Source: a bacterium
GTDB lineage: Bacteria > Patescibacteriota > Minisyncoccia > Phycocordibacterales > UBA2100
Assembly: GCA_030674455.1 (NCBI GenBank)
Contig: JAUSGQ010000035.1
Coordinates: 1 to 61,653, forward strand
Direction: 5' to 3'
DNA: 61,653 nt
Positions within the stretch are counted from its first letter, which is position 1. Every line of letters begins with the position of its first letter. The position numbers and the translations under genes were made by a program. A model generated the notes under the pieces. The model had not been told where the DNA came from and ran no database searches. It was given only the letters and a program-made list of their open reading frames with translations. Below are positions 54,038 to 61,653 of the stretch, piece by piece.

Positions 54038-55264
54038 TCAGTGGACCATCTCTTTTATGAATTTCGTTACGGTCTCTGTCACGTAGCGTATATGTTCATC
54101 GCGAAGGCCATGATGACAGCCGATTAATAGACTGCGCTCCAATACCATGTCCGCATTCGTCAGTTTGCCGTGGATTCTAAACGGCGTTTCTTTATACGCC
54201 GGGTGACGGGCGATGTTGCCAGCGAAGAGAACGCGGGTTTGGATTTTATGCTCCTCAAGGTAGCGCATGAAATTGACCCGCTTAATTGGCGATTCCCTCC
54301 GTAGTGTAATTGGATATGCCAGCCATCGCACGTCGGAATCGGGCAGTTCGCGAGGAAGCGCGAAATGTTCAGGATATGTCTTGAAAAAAGCATTGAGCGC
54401 CAAGAAATTCTTCCTGCGTATACGCGCGAATTCCGGCAATCGCTCGAGTTGTACAAGGCCGAATGCCGCCTGAAGGTCAATTGGCTTAAGGTTGTATCCT
54501 ATCCGATTGAATACGAACTTTCCGTCATGCGCGATTCCCTGAAGCGAGAAAGAGAAGCGCTTATCGGTAGATTCATCAAATGCTTCTGGCAGTGCCCGTC
54601 CCCAATCGCGCCGCATCTTTGCATCGTCGGCGAATTCTTTATTTTTGCACATGAGCATGCCGCCTCCGCCAGCCGCAGTGATTATGTGCGAAGCGTAAAA
54701 ACTTGTGGTAGAAGCATCCGCGTACGCGCCAGTTGGTTTGCCATCTATGCAGGCACCTATTGTATCGCAACTGTCCTCAATAAGTTTAAGTTTGTGCTTG
54801 TCGGCTATAGCACGCAGGCGTTTCATGTCATTCAGATTGCCGACGAGATGCGGAATCATGAGTACCTTCGTTTTCTTTGTGATTGCCTTTTCCAACTTGT
54901 CGATGTCTATGTTGAATGTATCCGCTTCGATATCTACTAATACTGGAATCAGACCGCATTGGAGAAGTGGATTTACTGTCGTAGCAAACGTGCAAGCCGG
55001 AGTTATTACTTCCGAACCTCTTGGAATCTGAAGTGTGTCAATCGCGAGCAAGTTTGCCGATGACCCGGAATTTACGAACAGTCCGAATTTTTGCCCGAAT
55101 ACTTTTGCAACCGCGACCTCAAAACGGCGCGTATATTCACCCGGCCCGAGCCAATCTGAATTCAAAGATTCGAGAACGGCGGCGATTTCGCGCTTGCCGT
55201 AAACCGCTCGGCTGTACCAGACCCAATCCTTACCCGGAATAAATGACGATTTTGTTTCTGCCAT
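54038..55264 (-). CDS. DegT/DnrJ/EryC1-fold protein resembling 3-dehydratases (RfbH/ColD type)
   Basis: LGPGEYTRRFEVAVAKVFGQKFGLFVNSGSSANLLAIDTL..LIEDSCDTIGACIDGKPTGAYADASTTSFYASHIITAAGGGGML; His at the position of the PLP Lys. Confidence 0.8.
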   Translation of the reverse strand: MAETKSSFIPGKDWVWYSRAVYGKREIAAVLESLNSDWLGPGEYTRRFEVAVAKVFGQKFGLFVNSGSSANLLAIDTLQIPRGSEVITPACTFATTVNPLLQCGLIPVLVDIEADTFNIDIDKLEKAITKKTKVLMIPHLVGNLNDMKRLRAIADKHKLKLIEDSCDTIGACIDGKPTGAYADASTTSFYASHIITAAGGGGMLMCKNKEFADDAKMRRDWGRALPEAFDESTDKRFSFSLQGIAHDGKFVFNRIGYNLKPIDLQAAFGLVQLERLPEFARIRRKNFLALNAFFKTYPEHFALPRELPDSDVRWLAYPITLRRESPIKRVNFMRYLEEHKIQTRVLFAGNIARHPAYKETPFRIHGKLTNADMVLERSLLIGCHHGLRDEHIRYVTETVTKFIKEMVH

Positions 55265-55318
55265 GGGTCAGATTATAACCTAAAAAATGACTGTTTGTCG
55301 CGCGGCAAACGTGAAGCA

Positions 55319-56488
55319 TCAGGCACTTTTCTTGTTTGCGAGGGACTCAAGGTTTTCAACGAATTGCCGTGATACAACGTCCGCGTCAAAAACGCGCACG
55401 CGCTCTACAGCTCTTTTCGCGTACGCATTGCGTTCATTGGGATTGTTGAAGAAAAACAGAATGCATTTCACGAGGCCCGCGATGTCTTCTTTTGGGAACG
55501 TCATACCGGCATCTCCCGCGACCCACGCAGGGGCGGTATTCTCGGTCGAGATTATTGGTAGACCGCAACCAAGCGCGTCCGCTACTACTCTTGAGAATGG
55601 GTCAGGCCAGCGGGAAGGATGGACGAATACATGCGCGTTTTTGTAGAAGCCGAGCAGTTCTTCTCGGCTTTTCCATCCGTGCAGGAAGACTCGTTCGGTG
55701 AGGCCGTTATCTCGGATAAAATCTTTCAATCGTTCCTCCTCGTTTCCGCGTCCGATTATGTGTATGTGAATGGCATTCGGCAATTGGAGAGCCGCTTTGA
55801 CAATCAGGTCGGGTCCCTTATCCGCTATTAAGCGCCCAGCGAATATCACACGGAACGATTTTGTGTCATTGCCGAACGGCGTAGGCGCTTCTTTGTTCGT
55901 TACTCGCTCTATTGGAGCGGGAAGGACAATGGATGAACGCGCCCTGTATCCGAATCGCTCAAAACATTCTTTTATAGTTGGCGAGTCAAAGAAAAGAAGG
56001 TCAACGCTTCGCATGAGCGGGATGCCGATAAGCTTTTGCCACAGGTACCATTTGATTGTGTGGATGCGATGGCGCGCGCGACCAAATAGGCGTGTAAGAA
56101 TATTTCCTGAAAAGGGGGGGGGACTAGTGAAACCCATGCCAGGCGCGTAATTGTTAATGCTTGCTACTACCGGAGCCGTTCCTCCTCTTTGCTTGTATAT
56201 TCCTCCAGCCCACATCACAGTCGGCCCGTAGAGGTGGTGGATGTCGGCGTCCGCGTTCTCGCTCATCATCTTTGCAATGTGCCGCTGGAGTGCCAGAAAG
56301 CCGCCGCTGAAATTTTCCTCGCGCATCTCGCAAGGTTTTTGCGCGTAGTTGTTATCGTCGGAGGAAAAAGTAGTTAGTATTGGAATATGACCTTGCGTGA
56401 TAAGCGCGCGAATAAAAATCTCTAGCGAATGATGCGAGCCCCCGCCGGAAACCGTGTTGTATCTCAACGTGTAAATATAGACTCGCAT
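55319..56488 (-). CDS. GT4-family glycosyltransferase with G9 homopolymer tract
   Basis: 389 aa; VIFAGRLIADKGPDLIVKAALQLPNAIHIHIIGRGNEEERLKDFIRDNGL..ADALGCGLPIISTENTAPAWVAG. Confidence 0.88.
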   Translation of the reverse strand: MRVYIYTLRYNTVSGGGSHHSLEIFIRALITQGHIPILTTFSSDDNNYAQKPCEMREENFSGGFLALQRHIAKMMSENADADIHHLYGPTVMWAGGIYKQRGGTAPVVASINNYAPGMGFTSPPPFSGNILTRLFGRARHRIHTIKWYLWQKLIGIPLMRSVDLLFFDSPTIKECFERFGYRARSSIVLPAPIERVTNKEAPTPFGNDTKSFRVIFAGRLIADKGPDLIVKAALQLPNAIHIHIIGRGNEEERLKDFIRDNGLTERVFLHGWKSREELLGFYKNAHVFVHPSRWPDPFSRVVADALGCGLPIISTENTAPAWVAGDAGMTFPKEDIAGLVKCILFFFNNPNERNAYAKRAVERVRVFDADVVSRQFVENLESLANKKSA

Positions 56489-56623
56489 ACCCGCACACTA
56501 AGTGTGCCTTAATTTTATGCCGAGGCAATTCCAGATGCACCAAAGCTTTTCTCCCATTATTGCAAGGTCATGCATAGCGACTGGGTTCATAATAAGAGGC
56601 GAAGGCATACTTAGTGTGCGGGT
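56489..56623. repeat. boundary inverted-repeat element, family C
   Basis: acccgcacactaagtgtgcct / aggcatacttagtgtgcgggt, 21-bp arms with one mismatch; one arm abuts the GT start codon. Confidence 0.85.
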
Positions 56624-56760
56624 GGGTGGGTTTAGCGTTCATAAATCCACGGCATCTCTGATAGGATTCGGCATGACAACATGGCTTGAATACTTGATTA
56701 TAGGGATGAAAGAAGCTAGTATCACACTGTACTGTTGCCCCCGAGTCCCCTCAATGTAGC

Positions 56761-58506
56761 ATGCCCTCACATCCTAACAAATTCACGAATGTGGTACGTC
56801 TCCTCATATCAGCGTTTGGGTCGTATTACAAGCATCTCATCGTAATCCTAGTTCTCGGCTTTTTTGCGAGCCTTCTTGAAGGGCTTGGAATCAGCGCGGT
56901 AATCCCGCTTTTTTCATTCGTGACCGGAGGCGGAGGATTTACGGCCGACACGGTCACGCAAGTATTTTCAACAATCTTTGGGTTCTTCGGATTACCCTAC
57001 ACCTTCCGATACTTGCTCTTTTTCGTAGGCGTTTTGTTTGTCGTAAGAATTGTATCGCTGTTCGCGATTCAGAATGTAACCGCCCGCATTGTACTTGGAT
57101 ATGAGCGCGACACGCGCAAGCGCATGTTTAATGCGACGGTACAGAGCCGCTGGCCGTTTCTGTCAATGCAAAAAGTCGGGCATTTAGACCAGCTTCTCAT
57201 AACTAATACAGCCATCACCGCCGGTTTTTTCGGAATATTTTCTACGGCTATCCTCATTATCACGAAAACGATTGCGTACATCGTTATTGCACTAAACATT
57301 TCGCATATCATCGCGCTCTTGAGCATTGCTGTTGGTGCCGTGCTTTTTTTCGTACTTCAGCCTCTTTTCCGCATAAACAAAAGATCTTCAACAGAAGCCG
57401 AACGGCTGAATCGTTCACTCGCGCATTTTGTAAGCCAGCACATTTTGGGAATGAAATCTGTAAAATCAGCCGGCGTGGAACCCCCCGTGTCTCTTGAGGC
57501 CTTGTCATATTTTGACAATATACGAAAAATGCATGTGAATATCGTGACGATACGAGGATTTTTGGAAATGGGCATCCAATTTGCCGGACTCGCGTTTGTC
57601 GCCGGCGTGTTTACGTACATGTACAGAATGCCGGGGTTCAACTTCGCGTCGTTTGCTGTCATCGTATACGCGGTGAATCAGATTTTTACACAGATACAAA
57701 CGGCGCAAATTCAACTTCACGCGCTTTCCGAGATGCTCCCGTATCTCTCGCGGGTGCGCGCGTACCAGAACGATGCTGAAGCGAATGCCGAACCTATGGG
57801 AGGCACTGATTCTGCCGCCATCGCGGAAGGAATAGAGTTCCGGAATGTCTCGTTCTCGTATCCCAAACGGGGGGAGGTTTTGGGCGATGTGTCCTTCTCT
57901 GTAAAGCAGGGACAGATTGCCGTAATTGTGGGTCCGTCAGGCGTTGGCAAATCCACTATCGCAGATTTATTATTGCGTCTCATAGAGCCGACCTCCGGTA
58001 CCGTCCTTGTGGACAACAAAGATGTTCGCACGGTCTCTGTTGTGAAGTGGCGCAAAACTCTGGGTTACATACCGCAGGACCCTTTTCTTCTTAATGATTC
58101 AATCCGCAACAACATCGCTTTTTACAATCCATCAATGACGGACGATATGATTAGCGATGCCGCGAAGCGTGCGAATATCAACGAATTCATAGAATCGTTA
58201 CCAGAAAAATATGACACGCATATAGGTGATCGTGGCGTTCTTGTCTCCGGCGGTCAGAGGCAGAGAATTGTCTTGGCACGGCTCCTCGCGCGGAATCCGA
58301 AAGTTCTGATACTGGATGAAGCAACAAGCGCCTTGGACCCAGAATCCGAGCGCGCCATCATTCGATCAATCGAAAATCTGCGAGGGAAAGTTACCGTTTT
58401 CATCATCGCGCATGGCGGGGAGATGCATGCCTCGGCTGATATCACGATCAAGCTTTCAAATGAGCGTGTTGCCTCAGTAACAGAGACCTCTTCTGTACGT
58501 GGATAA
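56761..58506 (+). CDS. ABC transporter with fused permease and ATPase domains (MsbA-like)
   Basis: 581 aa; IAVIVGPSGVGKSTIADLLLRLIEPTSGTVLVDNKDV..LGYIPQDPFLLNDSIRNNI..VLVSGGQRQRIVLARLLARNPKVLILDEATSALD. Confidence 0.95.
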   Translation: MPSHPNKFTNVVRLLISAFGSYYKHLIVILVLGFFASLLEGLGISAVIPLFSFVTGGGGFTADTVTQVFSTIFGFFGLPYTFRYLLFFVGVLFVVRIVSLFAIQNVTARIVLGYERDTRKRMFNATVQSRWPFLSMQKVGHLDQLLITNTAITAGFFGIFSTAILIITKTIAYIVIALNISHIIALLSIAVGAVLFFVLQPLFRINKRSSTEAERLNRSLAHFVSQHILGMKSVKSAGVEPPVSLEALSYFDNIRKMHVNIVTIRGFLEMGIQFAGLAFVAGVFTYMYRMPGFNFASFAVIVYAVNQIFTQIQTAQIQLHALSEMLPYLSRVRAYQNDAEANAEPMGGTDSAAIAEGIEFRNVSFSYPKRGEVLGDVSFSVKQGQIAVIVGPSGVGKSTIADLLLRLIEPTSGTVLVDNKDVRTVSVVKWRKTLGYIPQDPFLLNDSIRNNIAFYNPSMTDDMISDAAKRANINEFIESLPEKYDTHIGDRGVLVSGGQRQRIVLARLLARNPKVLILDEATSALDPESERAIIRSIENLRGKVTVFIIAHGGEMHASADITIKLSNERVASVTETSSVRG

Positions 58507-58508
58507 CT

Positions 58509-59930
58509 ATGCGGCTCTTCCTAATCAATTTGGGGGGTAAGCGGCGCCGCCAGATAGATGCGGCGCGAGAACTGCAAAAGAAACACACAATACAGTATTG
58601 GACCCGTAATGACACTCATTTCCTAATGGACGAAAGCGAGTTCCCCGGCACGGTCTTTCACGTGTATCGAGATGCACTGCAAGGCATACCTGCAAAAAAT
58701 ATTGATGCCGCCAGTTTTGAACCGTGGAGTGCCGAGGATATCGCAGAATACGCTGAAACAGAATGTGAGTTTATAACCATGGCCGATAAGTGGTATCCGG
58801 ATTGGTCTGTCAACCGGCGTAAGGATTTGTATTACGACATGCTCCGATATTGGGGAGGAGTGCTGGATAAGTTCAGGCCCGACTGCATCATTCTGCTCGG
58901 GGTTCCGCACGAAATGTTTACCTTTGTGTTGTATCGGATAGCCAAGCATCGTGGAATACGAACAATCATCCTTGATAACACTGTATTGGATACTGACCGC
59001 TACGTCTTGATAGATGACTACACGGTCGGAAATACAACTCTCGCGAAGGCGAGAGAAAGCGATCGGCTCGTTACCATTGATGATCTATCGCCTGACATGC
59101 GCGACTATTATCTGCGGCGTTCACAATCCGAGAACCCGCTTCCTCCGTATATGCAAGAATTTAAGAAAGACCATACTCTGTGGCAAAGTGTGCGCCGCTT
59201 CATCCGCGTATCTATTGCATTCGTAAAAGACGGTACAATCGTCGAGCGTGGAGTATTGAAATTGCTAAAGATGTTTAAATCGAGTCTCAAGGACGAGCAT
59301 CATTCGAACGAGCGTCTGGCAGATTTCGGAAAACCGTATGTATATTTCCCGCTCCAGTATCAACCAGAACTTACGACATCTCCTTTAGGCGGCGTGTACG
59401 TCGACCAGTTGCTCGCGATAAAAACGGTCGCCGCCGCGTTGCCGGAAGGATGGGAACTCTATGTGAAAGAGCACCCTGCTCAAATCGGTGTCCATGGAGG
59501 GAACACGACACCGGCCCGCTATACCGGCTTCTATAAATCTATTGCCGAGATTCCTCATACACGCCTCGTTCCTGTTGCTACAAATACATTTAAGCTGATG
59601 GATAATGCACAAACAACTTCTGCTCTGACAGGTACGGCGGCATGGGAGAGTGTCCTGCGTGGCAAACCCGCGGTAGTATTCGGGTACCCGTGGTTCATGA
59701 ATGCGCCGGGTATAATTCGGGTTGGGAGCGCGGAGGATTGCCGAAAGACATACGAGAAAATCGCACATGGATTTAAGCCGCAGGAAGCCGATACGCTTCG
59801 ATATTTGCAGGCTGTAGACGAAGTTAGCGTTAAGGAACATCTCTATACAAACGCTCCTGACAGGGAAGGAGAGGGGCTCGCAATGTACCGAGCGATAGAG
59901 GGTGCCCTCAACATAAAACCAAATAAATAA
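58509..59930 (+). CDS. capsule-polysaccharide-synthesis-like protein
   Basis: 473 aa; YVYFPLQYQPELTTSPLGGVYVDQLLAIKTVAAALPEGWELYVKEHPAQ..TGTAAWESVLRGKPAVVFGYPWFMNAPGI. Confidence 0.65.
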   Translation: MRLFLINLGGKRRRQIDAARELQKKHTIQYWTRNDTHFLMDESEFPGTVFHVYRDALQGIPAKNIDAASFEPWSAEDIAEYAETECEFITMADKWYPDWSVNRRKDLYYDMLRYWGGVLDKFRPDCIILLGVPHEMFTFVLYRIAKHRGIRTIILDNTVLDTDRYVLIDDYTVGNTTLAKARESDRLVTIDDLSPDMRDYYLRRSQSENPLPPYMQEFKKDHTLWQSVRRFIRVSIAFVKDGTIVERGVLKLLKMFKSSLKDEHHSNERLADFGKPYVYFPLQYQPELTTSPLGGVYVDQLLAIKTVAAALPEGWELYVKEHPAQIGVHGGNTTPARYTGFYKSIAEIPHTRLVPVATNTFKLMDNAQTTSALTGTAAWESVLRGKPAVVFGYPWFMNAPGIIRVGSAEDCRKTYEKIAHGFKPQEADTLRYLQAVDEVSVKEHLYTNAPDREGEGLAMYRAIEGALNIKPNK

Positions 59931-59932
59931 CC

Positions 59933-60655
59933 ATGACTAAAAAAAGCCCGCTCTCTCGGCGCGACATCCAGTCCTTTACGCAAGAAATCGGGAAGTACGG
60001 TCTTCCGCCGAGGAAAAAAGATTATTACGGAATAATTTATAGGATTCTCGAGAAAAATAACATAAAGTCAGTGTTGGATATTGGAACAGCATCTGGCGAT
60101 TTCTTGTATTTTATGCCGGAGACAATTAAAGGACTGGGAATAGATAAGAGCAAAGACTTGATTAAAATAGCAAAGGACACCCGCAAGAAAAAGAATCTTA
60201 AATTTGAATGCGCCGACATTCTTTCGGATAAATTTGATAAGAAATACGAATGCATAACCATACTCGGAACTCTGCTGACTTTTTTAGATTTTCGTCCAGC
60301 GCTTGAAGCTTGTTTTAATTTGCACCCGAAGCTTATCATTATCAATGATTTTTTTAATACAGATGGAATTGATATACAACTTGGCTTTCGGTATGCCAAC
60401 AAACCAAAAAACGCATATCAATTTGCCTACAATATTGTTTCGTTAGCCACAATGAAAAGTTTTCTTGAAGAAAAATCTGCGCAATTCTCGTTTGAGGAAT
60501 ATAAACTTAAGACAAGACTACATAGAGATGAGGCACATCCGATGTACAATTACCACGCTGAATTAAATGGGGAGACAATTATTACCAATGGTATGGGCTT
60601 AATCCTTCGGGGCTATAACTTAATAATAATTCCCAAAGGGAATTATGGAGTATAA
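59933..60655 (+). CDS. class I SAM-dependent methyltransferase
   Basis: IKSVLDIGTASGDFLYFMPETIKGLGIDKSKDLIKIAKDTRKKKNLKFECADIL. Confidence 0.8.
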   Translation: MTKKSPLSRRDIQSFTQEIGKYGLPPRKKDYYGIIYRILEKNNIKSVLDIGTASGDFLYFMPETIKGLGIDKSKDLIKIAKDTRKKKNLKFECADILSDKFDKKYECITILGTLLTFLDFRPALEACFNLHPKLIIINDFFNTDGIDIQLGFRYANKPKNAYQFAYNIVSLATMKSFLEEKSAQFSFEEYKLKTRLHRDEAHPMYNYHAELNGETIITNGMGLILRGYNLIIIPKGNYGV

Positions 60656-60683
60656 TCAGACCATTAGTAAATAATTAAACTAT

Positions 60684-61370
60684 ATGGATTATCTAGAAAA
60701 GAATAAGGATTTTTGGGATAGTGGATGCCCTGCGGAGAATCCCGAAAGCCATGTATTCAGAACATACGGCCGTATTCTAAAACCCGAACTTGGTATTACA
60801 GGAGAAAAACATGAGAAACTTCTTGACTTTGCCTGCGGAGAAGGAGCTAACATGCTGTTCTTCAAGAAAAAAGGCCTCGATGTGTACGGGGTAGAGATTT
60901 CAGAATCTAATTTAAAGAAGTGCCGCGAAAAGATGTCCGACATCGCAGACCATTTTCAGATGATTGACCCCAAGCCGTCGAAAGGTGATATGTGGTATGG
61001 GGGGGGTTTTGATGTCGTCATAGGAAATCATGCTTTTTATTACTACAACGACACAGATCTGGAAATCCGATTAGAAACAATATATAACATGCTCAAACCT
61101 GGCGGGATAATTTACGCCACTATGATGGGTACGAAAATGACGCAGTTCTACGATAACTCTAAGGAAGTCGGGGATGGATTGAGCGTGGTGAACTTCAAGC
61201 ACTCGCGTTTTGAGATTAAGGATTACTATATGAACTTTATGGAGTCGGAGCAGGATTTATTACATCACTTCAAACTATTCAAGAAATTACATCTCGGCTG
61301 GTATGCGGATAAGTATAGAGAGGATGAGAAAGAAAATTTCCACTATAACTTTGTTGGGATAAAAGAATGA
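60684..61370 (+). CDS. class I SAM-dependent methyltransferase
   Basis: KLLDFACGEGANMLFFKKKGLDVYGVEISESNLKKCREKM..FDVVIGNHAFYYYNDTDLEIRLETIYNMLKPGGIIYATMMG. Confidence 0.87.
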   Translation: MDYLEKNKDFWDSGCPAENPESHVFRTYGRILKPELGITGEKHEKLLDFACGEGANMLFFKKKGLDVYGVEISESNLKKCREKMSDIADHFQMIDPKPSKGDMWYGGGFDVVIGNHAFYYYNDTDLEIRLETIYNMLKPGGIIYATMMGTKMTQFYDNSKEVGDGLSVVNFKHSRFEIKDYYMNFMESEQDLLHHFKLFKKLHLGWYADKYREDEKENFHYNFVGIKE

Positions 61371-61434
61371 TAAGTGTTGTGTGTGAGTGTGTGGCGCAGA
61401 CTTTATGTCCGTGATAGGATTTATTTTCATATGA

Positions 61435-61638
61435 ATCCCATTAGAAGCCATCTTTCGGGAGCAGATATAGGATCGAGGTAGTAAAACAGAAATCAACATT
61501 ACTTATGCAGAAAAAAGCCTGCCCGCCAAAGCCAGAGCGATGCAAGTTATACTTAAAATAAATGTTATGTATTTACTAACTAATCAAGTCAGTAACCATC
61601 GCAACTTTAGGCGATGGCAGGCGGGCTTCTAACGGGAT
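61435..61638. repeat. boundary inverted-repeat element, family B copy 2
   Basis: atcccattagaagcc / ggcttctaacgggat; nested ccatcgcaactttaggcgatgg hairpin; right end overlaps ATG at 61637. Confidence 0.75.
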
Positions 61639-61653
61639 GAATTACGACACGAC
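61637..61653 (+). CDS. possible CDS start truncated by the window edge
   Basis: ATG AAT TAC GAC ACG AC directly after CTAACGGG, the same context as rfbA. Confidence 0.3.

Noticed and set aside
54038-55264. Calling this DegT-fold gene an FdtB-type aminotransferase to complete the Fuc3N pathway
   Set aside because: The PLP lysine position is His (SFYASHIIT), which fits RfbH/ColD-type dehydratases instead.
56502-56759. 85-aa plus-strand ORF
   Set aside because: Lies mostly on the inverted-repeat element and has no protein-like features; ABC transporter starts just after.

Overview
The window is gene-dense and looks like a Candidate Phyla Radiation (Patescibacteria/Parcubacteria-like) genome; that placement is inferred from gene content and style, with no marker gene checked. 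The left end (1-2548) carries a TraG/VirB4-like ATPase that runs off the edge, an unknown ORF and a replication-relaxation-like protein. Next (3-16 kb) come mixed housekeeping and envelope genes: cob(I)alamin adenosyltransferase, tRNA-His, SIMPL protein, archaeal-type PEP carboxylase, RsmI, PyrD, DUF4015 and a second TraG-like ATPase. From about 17 kb to the right edge lies a very large surface-polysaccharide locus. It has many GT4 glycosyltransferases, an RmlA/RmlB/FdtA-like set, a complete candidate ADP-heptose pathway (GmhA, HldE1-type kinase, GmhB, HldE2, HldD), an RfbH/ColD-like PLP dehydratase, an E1-alpha/beta TPP enzyme pair, a carbamoyltransferase, an ABC exporter and methyltransferases. 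The most unusual signal is non-coding. Several families of long inverted-repeat elements (about 125-205 bp) sit exactly at gene boundaries, with the distal arm ending in GGG(N)ATG at a start codon; within one family the arms differ between copies but stay complementary. Other non-coding signals are a two-copy modular dumbbell element, a perfect 67-bp tandem RNA-like repeat before a methyltransferase gene, and palindromes inserted in frame inside coding sequences (rsmI, DUF4015, GT genes). All calls come from reading the sequence and the ORF track; no database search was run.
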